The position numbers and the translations under genes were made by a program. Below are positions 28,030 through 36,692 of a stretch of 64,000 nucleotides of DNA, one piece after another. Under the pieces are notes generated by a model. The model was given only the letters and a program-made list of their open reading frames with translations, was not told the origin of the DNA and made no database searches. Position 1 is the stretch's first letter. Every line of letters starts with the position of its first letter. Location: the NCBI GenBank assembly GCA_963767645.1, contig CAVYEW010000008.1, positions 1 to 64,000 of the forward strand, given 5' to 3'. This stretch comes from DATFDN01 sp963767645. Its GTDB lineage: Bacteria; Pseudomonadota; Alphaproteobacteria; Acetobacterales; Acetobacteraceae.

Positions 28030-29820
28030 TCAAGCGCCGTCGCGCGCCAGGATGCGTTCCCCGCCGCGAAGCGCCGAGGCCAGCGTCGGATCGCCGACCC
28101 GCTCGATGAGCGACGCCGACAGCTCGGCGCGGCGTGCCCAGAGCGATCGGTACCAGGCGATCCGCTCGGAGACCTGATACGCCAACATGCGGTGATCCGC
28201 GACATAGGACCGCGCCGCATCTCCCAAGCTGCGGGCGAGGTCGGGCATTGCCACCAGCCGCAGCAGGCGCGAATGCAGCTCCTCCGGATCACGGAACAGG
28301 AGCCCGGTGCGGCCGTCCTCGATGCTGGCGGTATAGACAATGTGGCTGGCAAGCGCGGCGGCCCGGCAGGCTCCGGCCTCGATGAACTTCAGATCCGACT
28401 TCGCGCGATTGAATTCGGTGTCGGCGAGCGGCATGAACGCGATCTCGGCCTCGCCCAGCAGCTGAAGATAGGTCTCGTGATCGCAGGTCGGCGTGAAGCT
28501 CTTATGCGGCGTGTCGAGCGCGTCGAAGAAGGCTCGGTCATGCACGACGCTGAACCGCAGCCGCTCGCCCACGGAAGCGGCGACCGCATTGAGCACCGGC
28601 ATCAGCGGCTGCCAGTCGCGCTCGCGATTGAGCGCGCCGAAGAACAGCGTCAGGCGTGACGGATCGGCGAAGTTGCACGGCTCGGGCAAGCTATGGATGG
28701 CATTTGGGAACACGCGCAGCTCAGGATTGCGCGCGCGCAGCACCTCGGCCAGCGCCGGTGTCGTAGTCTGCACGGCGTGAACCCCGGAAAACGAGAGCTG
28801 GCCATCGCCTTGCATCGCCTTGAAGAAATCAGGGTGGTCGTCGAACTCCGTCACCACCACCCAGCCGGAAGCGAAGAGCCGCGCCAGCTGGTCGATCCCC
28901 TGCACGCCGGCCAGCACCGGGCGATGCAGCACCAGGACTCGCGGATGCTCCGGCGGCAATTTGGGCAGCATGTCGGAGCCGGTCAGAAGCGAGGTCTGCA
29001 CCGCTGCGTCGGTGGCCAGAGCCCGCATCGGGTAGATGACCCGCGTATGCGAGACGCCGCCCACCGGCGCCAGCATGGTCGCCATGACGGTCAGCCGCAC
29101 CGGCGGGCGGCGGCGCACGCGCCAGACATATTGCAGCGGCATCGCGCGGCTCGCATAGGCGTGGGGATCAATGCCCATCATCCGCAATGACGGGGCCAAG
29201 GCGGTGATGAACTCTTGCGCGCGCTCCTGGTCGAACACGCGCGGATGCACGTCGCACGGAGCGAGGCCCAGCGCCTCCAATCCGCGCTTCATGGTTTCCA
29301 GGCTGAACCAGCGCAGATGGGTCCGGTCAAGGAGGCCGGTGTCTTCGTAGTCCCAGGTGCCGCGCAGCAGGCGGGCGGCGAAGCTCCAGTGCTCGACGTT
29401 GGGGACGCAGATCAGCATGGTGCCGGAGTCGCTCAGCGCCTCGGCATGGCGGCGCAGGACGGCGAACGGGTCCTTCAGGTGTTCAAGCACATCGCCGTAC
29501 ACGATGCAGTCGAGGCCGGCCGTCAGGCTGAACGGCATCGGTGCCTGCTCGACATCGACATTGGCAACGGCGTCCAGCCGCTGGGCCGCGCGCTGTGCGG
29601 CATCGCGGTCCTGCTCGATGCCGAGGATGCGCGCGCGCGGGTTCAGCCGCCGGTAGGCCGCCCCCAGCGCGCCGGCCGCACAACCGACATCGAGCACCAC
29701 ACGCGCATCGAGCGGAATGCGGTCGAGCAGGTCGGTGTTGGGCACATCCGGGTAGGGAGAAGCTGCCACAGCAGAGCGGGAGAGGGCATGAGCCAAGCGC
29801 AACACTGCCGCCTCAGTCAT
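28030..29820 (-). CDS. Fusion of a SAM-dependent methyltransferase and a glycosyltransferase
   Basis: A 596-residue two-domain protein. Residues about 30-200 form a class I methyltransferase: VVLDVGCAAGALGAAYRR is motif I, followed by YGDVLEHLKDPFAVLRRHAE and an LDRTHLRWFS segment often seen in surface-polysaccharide methyltransferases. Residues about 240-590 resemble a GT-B glycosyltransferase: LDRVLHRPV-like strand, VVVTEFDDHPDFF, then AFMPLADTEFNRAKSDLKF with the acidic sugar-nucleotide site and GLLFRDPEELHSRLLRL. A role in modifying a surface glycan is likely, the substrate unknown. Its start overlaps the stop of the upstream MetY-type gene by 8 bp. Confidence 0.8.
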   Translation of the reverse strand: MTEAAVLRLAHALSRSAVAASPYPDVPNTDLLDRIPLDARVVLDVGCAAGALGAAYRRLNPRARILGIEQDRDAAQRAAQRLDAVANVDVEQAPMPFSLTAGLDCIVYGDVLEHLKDPFAVLRRHAEALSDSGTMLICVPNVEHWSFAARLLRGTWDYEDTGLLDRTHLRWFSLETMKRGLEALGLAPCDVHPRVFDQERAQEFITALAPSLRMMGIDPHAYASRAMPLQYVWRVRRRPPVRLTVMATMLAPVGGVSHTRVIYPMRALATDAAVQTSLLTGSDMLPKLPPEHPRVLVLHRPVLAGVQGIDQLARLFASGWVVVTEFDDHPDFFKAMQGDGQLSFSGVHAVQTTTPALAEVLRARNPELRVFPNAIHSLPEPCNFADPSRLTLFFGALNRERDWQPLMPVLNAVAASVGERLRFSVVHDRAFFDALDTPHKSFTPTCDHETYLQLLGEAEIAFMPLADTEFNRAKSDLKFIEAGACRAAALASHIVYTASIEDGRTGLLFRDPEELHSRLLRLVAMPDLARSLGDAARSYVADHRMLAYQVSERIAWYRSLWARRAELSASLIERVGDPTLASALRGGERILARDGA

Positions 29821-31621
29821 GCGACAGCGCCTGGTCGAGGTCGCGCATGATGTCCTCGGCGCTCTCCAGCCCGATCGACAGGCGGATCACGTCCGGCCCG
29901 GCGCCCGCCGCTTCGCGCTGCTGATCGGTGAGCTGGCGGTGCGTGGTGGAGGCCGGATGGAGGATCAGGCTGCGCGTGTCGCCGATATTGGCAAGATGGG
30001 AGAACAGCCGCACGCTCTCGACCAGCCGCACGCCCGCCGCGAACCCGCCGCGCACGCCGAAGGTGAACACCGAGCCGGCACCGCGCGGCAGGTATTTGCG
30101 GACGAGCGCATGATGCGGACTGGATGGAAGCCCGGCGTACGACACCCAGGCCACGCGCGGGTGTCCGGCAAGGAACTCCGCCACGAGCTGCGCATTGGCG
30201 ACGTGGCGCTCCATGCGGACATGCAAGGTCTCGATTCCGGTGAGCGTCAGGAATGCGTTCATCGGCGCCATGGTGGGGCCGAAATCGCGCAGCGCCACCG
30301 CGCGAGCCTTGGTGGTGAAGGCGAAGTCGCCGAAATTCTCGTAGAAGCGCAGCCCGTGATAGGCGGGCTCAGGCTCGGTCAAGGAGGGGAAACGGCCGTC
30401 CCGCGACCAATCGAAGCGGCCGGACTCCACCACCATGCCGCCGAGCGCGTTGCCGTGCCCGTCGAGGAACTTGGTGGTGGAGTGCGTGACGATGTCGGCG
30501 CCCCATTCGATCGGCCGGCACAGATAGGGCGTCGCCATCGTATTGTCCACGATCAGCGGCAGCCCGGCATCGTGCGCTACTCGCGCGATCGCCTCGATGT
30601 CGACGACGATGCCGCCCGGATTGGCCAGGCTCTCGACGAAGATCGCCTTGCAGCGCGGCGTCAGGGCCGCACGGAAGTTCTCCGGATTGCAAGGATCGAC
30701 GAAATGACAGGTCCAGCCGAGCTTGCGAAACGACAGGCCGAACTGCGTCAGCGACCCGCCATACAGGTTGCGCGAGGCAAGGAACTCGTCGCCCGGCTCC
30801 AGCATCGTGGCGAAGACCAGGAACTGCGCGGCATGGCCGGACGCGGCGGCCAGCGCCGCTCGCCCGCCCTCCAGATTCGCCACCCGCTCCTCCAGCACGG
30901 CGACCGTGGGATTGGAGAGGCGTCCGTAGATGTGGCCGAACGTGTGCAGGTTGAACAGCGAGGCGGCGTGATCGACGTCGTCGAACGCATAGGACGCGGT
31001 CTGGAAGATCGGCGTGGTGCGCGCGCCCGTCGTTGGGTCGGGCGCGGCGCCGGCATGGATCGCGCGGGTCTCGAAGCCATACGTGACGTTGTGCTCCGAC
31101 GGCGCCTCGGCCCGGCGCCGGGAACGTGCGGTGGGCGCCTCGGCGGCGCGGTTGCGGATGATCCCCGAGTTGACGCCGCTCCAGGACAGCTCCCCGCCCA
31201 GACGACCGAACTCGATCTTCGGGCAGCGGTTCATCACCACGTCCAGTCCTGCCGCCTCGGCCCGGGCGCCGGCCGCGTCGTTGCGCACGCCGAGCTGCAT
31301 CCAGACCACGCGCGCGCCGATCGCGATGGCATCGTCCACGATCGGTTCCACTTGGTCGGAGGCGCGGAAGATGTCGACCATGTCGACGTGCTCGGGGATG
31401 TCGCGCAGCGAGGCGTACACAGGTTCGCCGAGCAGCTCCTGTCCGGCGAGGGTGGGATTGACCGGAATCACCCGGTATCCCTTGCCCTGCAGGTACTTCA
31501 TGACGAAGTAGCTCGGCCGGTTCCAGTTCGACGAAGCACCTACCAGCGCAATCACGCGCACGCCGGCAAGAATGCGGCGGAGCTTGGCATCCGGGTAGGG
31601 AATCGGCTCGATGGCGCTCAT
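29813..31621 (-). CDS. CoA-binding domain fused to O-acetylhomoserine sulfhydrylase
   Basis: A 602-residue fusion. Residues 1-145 are a CoA-binding Rossmann domain (IALVGASSNWNRPSYFVMKYL, YRVIPVNPTL, VDMVDIFRASDQ). After a linker of about 30 charged residues, residues 175-602 are a PLP enzyme of the Cys/Met metabolism family, MetY type: ASGHAAQFLVFATML, then the lysine motif HSTTKFLDGHGNALGG, then LILHPASTTHRQL. The reaction would be homocysteine formation from O-acetylhomoserine and sulfide. What the CoA-binding part does is unknown. A free-standing MetY is encoded at 52501-53793. Confidence 0.9.
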   Translation of the reverse strand: MSAIEPIPYPDAKLRRILAGVRVIALVGASSNWNRPSYFVMKYLQGKGYRVIPVNPTLAGQELLGEPVYASLRDIPEHVDMVDIFRASDQVEPIVDDAIAIGARVVWMQLGVRNDAAGARAEAAGLDVVMNRCPKIEFGRLGGELSWSGVNSGIIRNRAAEAPTARSRRRAEAPSEHNVTYGFETRAIHAGAAPDPTTGARTTPIFQTASYAFDDVDHAASLFNLHTFGHIYGRLSNPTVAVLEERVANLEGGRAALAAASGHAAQFLVFATMLEPGDEFLASRNLYGGSLTQFGLSFRKLGWTCHFVDPCNPENFRAALTPRCKAIFVESLANPGGIVVDIEAIARVAHDAGLPLIVDNTMATPYLCRPIEWGADIVTHSTTKFLDGHGNALGGMVVESGRFDWSRDGRFPSLTEPEPAYHGLRFYENFGDFAFTTKARAVALRDFGPTMAPMNAFLTLTGIETLHVRMERHVANAQLVAEFLAGHPRVAWVSYAGLPSSPHHALVRKYLPRGAGSVFTFGVRGGFAAGVRLVESVRLFSHLANIGDTRSLILHPASTTHRQLTDQQREAAGAGPDVIRLSIGLESAEDIMRDLDQALSHD

Positions 31622-31737
31622 TCACGGTCCTGGGCTTGACGGGTCGGCAATCTGCGTCGGGCGTCCGGCGGCTGCAAGCTTGAGGCATTAGGACAGGGTA
31701 CTGCCCGTGGCGCTGCGCCTGGCAGAGCGAGCGCGCG

Positions 31738-31824
31738 AAAAAAATGGCGGTGCCTTTCGGCACCGCCAAGTTTAGGGAGGAAACGTCCAAGAAGCAGACA
31801 AAGCGGCGAACCGCCTTGCTGCGA
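31738..31824 (-). ncRNA. mmgR/alpha-r8-like small RNA
   Basis: The minus strand carries the features of the alphaproteobacterial MmgR family: a conserved single-stranded UUUCCUCCCU core (plus-strand AGGGAGGAAA, 31775-31784) next to a strong terminator, stem GGCGGTGCC/GGCACCGCC (31747-31768) with a GAAA loop and eight U residues (31738-31745). Upstream is another perfect 7-bp hairpin with a UUCG loop (31801-31818). A promoter-like pair of hexamers sits correctly upstream, predicting a transcript of about 87 nt. In Sinorhizobium MmgR affects polyhydroxybutyrate granules; a class I phaC gene lies 7 kb away in this window. The 5' end is an estimate. Confidence 0.75.
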
Positions 31825-31830
31825 TGCACA

Positions 31831-31859
31831 AGGTAGGGTCGGCCCCGGCTGTTCGCAAG
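31831..31859 (-). promoter_or_regulatory. Predicted sigma-70-type promoter of the small RNA
   Basis: On the minus strand TTGCGA (31854-31859) and TACCTT (31831-31836) are separated by exactly 17 bp, placing the start at about 31824. Nothing else on this strand here needs a promoter, and the terminator lies 80 bp downstream. Confidence 0.55.
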
Positions 31860-31941
31860 CGGTTTTTCGCAGTGCAGCAATGCGTCGGGAAAAGTGTGGC
31901 GTGCTAACTCTCGCTTAGGGGAAAAATCTTAAACCAGGTCC

Positions 31942-32742
31942 ATGCGCGGCTTGGTCTCCGTCACTGCCCTGGCGCTCTGCCTTCTTGCCCCTCCAGCCGG
32001 AGCGGCAATGACGGCCGCCCTCATTGGACCCCCGTTCTGCCGGCAGGCGATTGTCGCGGCGGAACGCGCCAATGGACTTCCCGCGGGCCTGCTCGGCGCG
32101 ATCGCCCGCGTCGAGACCGGCCGGCGCGACCCGGACAGCGGTGCGGTGGAGCCCTGGCCGTGGACCGCCGACGTGGACGGTGCCGGCTCGTTCTATGAGA
32201 GCAAGGGCGCCGCGATTGCCGCGGTCCGGCAAGCCCAGGCGCGCGGCATCCGCTCGATCGACGTCGGTTGCATGCAGGTGAACCTGCAGCAACACCCGGA
32301 GGCGTTCCCGAGCCTGGAGGCGGCGTTCGATCCCGCGACCAACGTCGCCTATGCAGTCCGCTTCCTGCAGAGCCTGCACGAGCAGAGCGGGGACTGGCCC
32401 AAGGCGGCGGCGATGTATCATTCCGCGACACCCTCGATCGGCGCCGAATACGAGCGCAAGGTGCTCGCCGCCTGGCCGGAGGAGCAGCGTCTTGCCGCCA
32501 GCTCGCCTTCCCCGCCGACCCCGGTCGCCCGCGCCTGGGCGGCGAGCCTGGGCGGCAGCCCGTTCGGCATGGCAGGCGGTCTGCATGGATTTACCGGTCG
32601 GCCGATGGGCTCGGGCGCGCGCTTCACGCCGGTTGCGGCGACTATTGGCGGAGCCGTGCCCGGCCGCAGCCTCGCGTCGTATCGCGCCATGCCGGTGATG
32701 CCGGCCTTCCTGCCGCGAATGCCGATGTTCGCTCGCCGCTGA
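31942..32742 (+). CDS. Exported transglycosylase SLT-domain protein
   Basis: A 266-residue periplasmic protein with a signal peptide (MRGLVSVTALALCLLAPPAGA). The SLT-like lysozyme fold shows LLGAIARVETGRRDP with the catalytic glutamate, then RSIDVGCMQVNLQQHPEAF and YHSATPSIGAEYERKV. Such proteins cut peptidoglycan. The C-terminal 85 residues are Pro/Ala/Met-rich with no recognisable domain. The gene follows the divergent sRNA region. Confidence 0.85.
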   Translation: MRGLVSVTALALCLLAPPAGAAMTAALIGPPFCRQAIVAAERANGLPAGLLGAIARVETGRRDPDSGAVEPWPWTADVDGAGSFYESKGAAIAAVRQAQARGIRSIDVGCMQVNLQQHPEAFPSLEAAFDPATNVAYAVRFLQSLHEQSGDWPKAAAMYHSATPSIGAEYERKVLAAWPEEQRLAASSPSPPTPVARAWAASLGGSPFGMAGGLHGFTGRPMGSGARFTPVAATIGGAVPGRSLASYRAMPVMPAFLPRMPMFARR

Positions 32743-32743
32743 G

Positions 32744-34129
32744 CTACGGCCAGCGCGGCTCATCGGTGCCGGGCGGCACGCTGGGGCGATCCCAGCGCGC
32801 CGGGGTGGCCGACAGCACGGCCGCATGGCGCACGCAGGACAGACGGCCGAAGCCCGATTCGCTCTCCTCTAGGAAATCGGCAAGCTCGGCCCGGCTGGGC
32901 GCCGTCTGCGCCAAGCCCCCGGGCACGCGACCGAGGCCGCGGACCCAGTGGCCGGTTCGGGCCAGGGAGATCCGCACATGCCAGCTCCCGCCCTCGGTCG
33001 CCCGGCGATGCAGGCCGGCCATTGCGCCGAGCGCCAGCAGGTGGCCGGAGGCGTGGTCCATTGCCTGCACCGGTAGCGGCTTCGGGCCGGGCTGGCCCGC
33101 CGCCTCGGCCTCGGCGGCATTGAAGCCGCTCGCCGTCTGCACCAGGCTGTCGAAGCCGCGCCGGTCCCGCCACGGGCCGGAATAGCCGTACGCGCAGAGC
33201 GAGACGTAGACGATTCCTGGTCGGATCGCGGCGGCCTCGGCCGGCCCGAAGCCTCGGCCGGCAATGGCGCCCGGACGATAGCCCTGCACCATCACGTCGG
33301 CCTCGGCCAGCAGGCCGTGCAGCGTCTCGCGCGCCGCTGCGTCCCGCAGGTCGAGCTGCGCCGAGAGCTTGCCCCGGCCGGTGTCGATCACCAGCGGCGG
33401 CATGTTGTAGAGGTGCGGGGCGGTGATCAGCAGCACGTCGGCGCCGTGCGCGGCAAGCGTGCGCCCGCAGACCGGCCCGGCGATAACGCGCGTAAGATCA
33501 AGCACGCGCACGCCCGAGAGCGGGCGCTCGGCTGCCGGCAGGCCGCGCGGCGGGGCATCGCCGATCCGCTCGAAGCCGATCAACGGCTCGGCCTGCACCG
33601 CGCGGCCTTGTGGGTGAGTGTCCCATTCCTCGAAGCGGCGCATCGCGGTGACGCATAATCCGGCTTCGGCGGCAGCGTCCTCGAACGCGAATGCCGTCCA
33701 GCGCTGCAAGGCCGCGCGGACTGCATCGCGCTCATGCGCGCAGCCGAGCAGGCGCAGAACGCCGTCACGGTGATGCGGGAAATTGGTGTGCAGCCGCACG
33801 AAGCGCCCATCGCCACACGGGTAGGTGCCGGCGATCCGGTCCCATGGCTCGGGCAGCGGTGCGCCGTTCACCTGCAACCAGCCCTCCGAATGGAACTCGG
33901 TCGCGGCATGGCGCATGTCCACGGCCACGCTTTGGCGAGGCAGCCCGCGCAGCCGGCCCAGCGTTGCCGCGGCGAGTGCCCCGGCGGCAATCGCTGCCTG
34001 CGCCGCCGTGCCCACCGCGAAGGAGGAGGGCAGCACCGGGTCCTGGCCGGATAGGCTGACATCGCTCGGGGCGCCTTCCGGCAGGCCGGTTTCGTGCCAC
34101 AGGGTGGCAAGAGCATGGCTCGGCTGCAT
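32744..34129 (-). CDS. CaiB/BaiF-type family III CoA-transferase
   Basis: A 461-residue family III CoA-transferase. ATG at 34129 is preceded by a good GGGAG ribosome-binding site. The core shows LSGVRVLDLTRVIAGPVCGRTLAAHGAD (in part), VMVQGYRPGAIAGRGFGP, and LPVQAMDHASGHLLALGAM, where the Asp matches the family's catalytic position. The N-terminal 190 residues form an extra domain resembling the same fold, so it may be a one-chain version of a two-domain enzyme. The CoA donor and acceptor cannot be deduced. Convergent with the preceding transglycosylase gene, 1 bp apart. Confidence 0.85.
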   Translation of the reverse strand: MQPSHALATLWHETGLPEGAPSDVSLSGQDPVLPSSFAVGTAAQAAIAAGALAAATLGRLRGLPRQSVAVDMRHAATEFHSEGWLQVNGAPLPEPWDRIAGTYPCGDGRFVRLHTNFPHHRDGVLRLLGCAHERDAVRAALQRWTAFAFEDAAAEAGLCVTAMRRFEEWDTHPQGRAVQAEPLIGFERIGDAPPRGLPAAERPLSGVRVLDLTRVIAGPVCGRTLAAHGADVLLITAPHLYNMPPLVIDTGRGKLSAQLDLRDAAARETLHGLLAEADVMVQGYRPGAIAGRGFGPAEAAAIRPGIVYVSLCAYGYSGPWRDRRGFDSLVQTASGFNAAEAEAAGQPGPKPLPVQAMDHASGHLLALGAMAGLHRRATEGGSWHVRISLARTGHWVRGLGRVPGGLAQTAPSRAELADFLEESESGFGRLSCVRHAAVLSATPARWDRPSVPPGTDEPRWP

Positions 34130-34276
34130 CGAAGTCTCCCAGGATCGAGGTCGAGCAACGTGATCGTGACTGCGCCGCCAATCAACCGCCGTCGATCCTG
34201 GCCGTCGATCACTAGCCTTTCCCGCCGGCCTCAAAGAGGCTAGCCAGCTCCACGTATTCACGGGGGATCAACCCAG

Positions 34277-34855
34277 ATGGCACAGACGGCTCAAGGCAAC
34301 GAGAACACGTTCTTGACCGACGTCCAGACGTTGCGCGCACGCGCCAAGGAACATCTCGATCAAGGGCCAGTCACCCCAAATTACGGCGGCGACGTGCAGA
34401 AGGCGATCGCGCTGTTGCAGACCGTCGTTGCGACGGAAATCGTCTGCGTGCTGCGTTATACCATGAACTCTATCTCCGCGACCGGGATCAGCAGCGAAGC
34501 CGTTGCCGCTGAATTCGCCGAGCATGCCGAGGACGAACGGCGGCACATGGAGATGGCCGCGGAACGCATCGACCAGTTGGGCGGGACGCCGAACCTCGAT
34601 CCCGAAGGACTTGCCACCCGGAGCGCCACCGAATACGGCAAGGGCGGCAACCTCGTGCAAATGATTACCGACAACTTGGTCGCCGAGCGGGTGGTCATCG
34701 AGCATTACCGTGAACTGATCCGCTACTTCGGCGAGAACGATCCGACGACCCGCGTCATGCTGGAAAAGATCCTCGGCGACGAAGAGGACCATGCGATCGA
34801 CATGCATGACCTCCTGGTCGCGCACGAGGGCAATCCGATGCTGCCCGGGAACTAG
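34277..34855 (+). CDS. Ferritin-like (bacterioferritin-type) protein
   Basis: A 192-residue four-helix bundle protein. Helices carry EIVCVLRYT, AEDERRHMEMAAERI with one ExxH pair, ERVVIEHYRELIRYF, and ILGDEEDHAIDMHDLL with the second ExxH, forming a complete di-iron site. Such proteins store iron or protect against peroxide. The N-terminal 40 residues are polar. The start ATG at 34277 has a GGGG-type ribosome-binding site. Confidence 0.85.
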   Translation: MAQTAQGNENTFLTDVQTLRARAKEHLDQGPVTPNYGGDVQKAIALLQTVVATEIVCVLRYTMNSISATGISSEAVAAEFAEHAEDERRHMEMAAERIDQLGGTPNLDPEGLATRSATEYGKGGNLVQMITDNLVAERVVIEHYRELIRYFGENDPTTRVMLEKILGDEEDHAIDMHDLLVAHEGNPMLPGN

Positions 34856-34887
34856 CCATTCCGGGGTGTTCCGACCTGGCCTGTGCA

Positions 34888-35592
34888 ATGCCTGACCATG
34901 CGCTCGTGCTGTTCTCCGGCGGGCAGGACTCGACGACCTGCCTCGCCTGGGCGCTGGCGCGCTACCCGCATGTGGAGACGATCGGCTTCGCCTACGGCCA
35001 GCGCCACCGAGTGGAACTGGCCTGCCGTGCCCCGATCCGCGCGGCGCTGGCAGCGATCAGCGACTGGGGTGCCCGGCTGGGGCCGGATCACGTCCTGGAC
35101 CTCGCCGCCTCGATGGCCGCACTGGGGGCGACGGCGCTGACCAGCGAGGTTACGATCGCCATAACCGAGGAGGGGCTGCCCAACACCTTCGTGCCCGGCC
35201 GCAACCTGCTGTTCCTGACCTATGCCGGCGCCGTCGCCTACCGGCGCAGCCTTCGGCGCATCGTGGCCGGCATGTGCGAAACCGACTACTCGGGCTACCC
35301 CGATTGCCGGGACGACACGATCAGGGCGATGCAGCTCGCGCTCAATCTGGGGATGGCACGCCACTTCGTGCTGGAGGCGCCGCTGATGTGGCGCGACAAG
35401 GCCGCGACCTGGGAGCTAGCGCACCGGCTGGGTGGCGAGCGTTTGGTCGAGCTAGTGCGCAAGCGGACCCATAGCTGCTACCTCGGCGACCGCACCAATT
35501 TCCACGATTGGGGATATGGCTGCGGCGAGTGTCCCGCCTGCGAACTGCGCGCCGTCGGATGGGCGCGCTGGCGAGAACGGGAAGCAGGGTAA
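34888..35592 (+). CDS. queC: 7-cyano-7-deazaguanine synthase QueC
   Basis: A 234-residue preQ0 synthase of the queuosine pathway. The PP-loop LFSGGQDSTTCLAWALARYP is at the N-terminus, CETDYSGYPDCRDDTI in the middle, and the zinc site SCYLGDRTNFHDWGYGCGEC and CPAC at the end. ATG at 34888 fits the family's start. It lies 32 bp downstream of the ferritin-like gene; there is no room for a preQ1 riboswitch between them. Confidence 0.95.
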   Translation: MPDHALVLFSGGQDSTTCLAWALARYPHVETIGFAYGQRHRVELACRAPIRAALAAISDWGARLGPDHVLDLAASMAALGATALTSEVTIAITEEGLPNTFVPGRNLLFLTYAGAVAYRRSLRRIVAGMCETDYSGYPDCRDDTIRAMQLALNLGMARHFVLEAPLMWRDKAATWELAHRLGGERLVELVRKRTHSCYLGDRTNFHDWGYGCGECPACELRAVGWARWREREAG

Positions 35593-35593
35593 A

Positions 35594-35992
35594 TCAGGCG
35601 CACAGTCGCAGGCCAAGGTGCTGCGCCATCGGCTCGAAGTCATGGTCGTCGCAGAGCAGAGTGTGCCCATGATGCACGCAGAAGGTTCCAATGATTAGGT
35701 CTACAGTCCCGCGAAGCGTCACGCCGAGAGCCCGTAGGAGCCGAAAATTACGAGCTGCTAATGCCGCAATCTGAATGTCCAGCATGTTCACTACTGGGAA
35801 GCTGCGTAGATCACGTTCAATTCGGGCAGCGTGGGCATCGTCCCGTGCTCCCTGAAGCACCTCCAGCAGCACCAGATCGCCTACAAGCACCTGCCTATCC
35901 CTCGGCGCAATTGATCGTCGCAGCGCGCGGACTGAGGCTGTCTCCACCGCCCTGAGAAAGTTTATCCATACCGAGGTGTCGACAACGATCAT
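35594..35992 (-). CDS. vapC: VapC-type PIN-domain ribonuclease toxin
   Basis: A 132-residue PIN-domain toxin. The acidic residues are in place: VVDTSVWINFLR (first Asp), DLVLLEVLQGARDD (Glu), GTVDLIIGTFC (Asp) and LLCDDHDFEPM. VapC toxins cut tRNA or rRNA. It is coupled to the antitoxin gene by an ATGA overlap and converges with queC, 1 bp apart. Confidence 0.9.
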   Translation of the reverse strand: MIVVDTSVWINFLRAVETASVRALRRSIAPRDRQVLVGDLVLLEVLQGARDDAHAARIERDLRSFPVVNMLDIQIAALAARNFRLLRALGVTLRGTVDLIIGTFCVHHGHTLLCDDHDFEPMAQHLGLRLCA

Positions 35993-36183
35993 CGATCCCG
36001 CCGCATTGCGTCCAGATCACCCTCCCAGCCAAGCCCCCACATGTCGTCCAACGCTTCTTTCTGCCGATAGGACTGGACTAGGCGCGTAAGCGCCTCCTCC
36101 ACGGTTGCTTTCTTTGTCGGAAGGCCGGATCTAGCCATCGCCTCCCGGATCAGATCGTCATCAATCTCGATATTGGTTCGCAT
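35989..36183 (-). CDS. vapB: VapB-type antitoxin
   Basis: A 64-residue antitoxin starting MRTNIEIDDDLIREAMARSG, the ribbon-helix-helix pattern of the VapB/AHH family, followed by a segment with Trp/Gly (MWGLGWEGDLDAMRRDR) that binds the toxin. An in-frame upstream ATG at 36222 is less likely because the family begins at MRTNIEID. The pair probably represses its own promoter in the gap toward 36245. Confidence 0.88.
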   Translation of the reverse strand: MRTNIEIDDDLIREAMARSGLPTKKATVEEALTRLVQSYRQKEALDDMWGLGWEGDLDAMRRDR

Positions 36184-36245
36184 GGTCGACCTCTCAGTGT
36201 ATGAGTCTCGACTTCCATACACATTGTGTCAAGGAGAGACCGCGT

Positions 36246-36620
36246 ATGACCGTTTCCCGCTCTCTGGCCGCTGCCGCCATGATCGGTGCCGCCCTGATCC
36301 CGGCCGCCCGCGCCCAGCGCGCCACCAACCTGCACGCCAGGACCGCCGGGGAACTGGCGGAGCTATGCGCCGCCAACCCGAGGGAGGGGTTGGGCGACGC
36401 GCGGGTGAACTATTGCCACGGCTTCGCCCAGGGCGCGTTGGACGTCATCCTGCACGACGCGGGCGAGAAGAAGCCGTTCTGCTTCCCCAGCCCGACGCCC
36501 ACGCGCACCGAGACGCTGAACCAGTTCGTGCGCTGGGTGCGGGCCGACTCCGCGCGTGCATCGTTGGCGGCGGCCGGCGGGCTGTATCAGTTCATGACCG
36601 AACGCTATCCCTGCAAGTAG
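36246..36620 (+). CDS. Exported Rap1a/Tai-domain protein
   Basis: A 124-residue protein with signal peptide MTVSRSLAAAAMIGAALIPA. The mature part shows LAELCAAN, VNYCHGFAQGALDV, FCFPSPTPTRTETLNQFVRW and a final YPCK: four cysteines spaced as in the Rap1a/Tai family, known from type VI immunity proteins but also common as periplasmic housekeeping proteins in Alphaproteobacteria. No effector gene is nearby, so an immunity role is not implied. Confidence 0.75.
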   Translation: MTVSRSLAAAAMIGAALIPAARAQRATNLHARTAGELAELCAANPREGLGDARVNYCHGFAQGALDVILHDAGEKKPFCFPSPTPTRTETLNQFVRWVRADSARASLAAAGGLYQFMTERYPCK

Positions 36621-36692
36621 GCGCCCGCCGCTTGCCCGGCCACGCCCGATCCCGTTCAATGCCGGAAATGCAGAGCACGAGGGAATGGTCGG

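Noticed and set aside
30369..31880. 503-codon minus-strand frame overlapping the CoA-binding/MetY gene
   Set aside because: A shifted-frame shadow of the real gene with Arg/Ala-rich content.
34856..34887. Possible preQ1 riboswitch before queC
   Set aside because: The gap to the preceding gene is 32 bp, and no H-type pseudoknot pattern is visible.
36246..36620. Type VI secretion immunity gene (Tai-like)
   Set aside because: The domain is present but no effector or T6SS gene is nearby; family members are common as ordinary periplasmic proteins.
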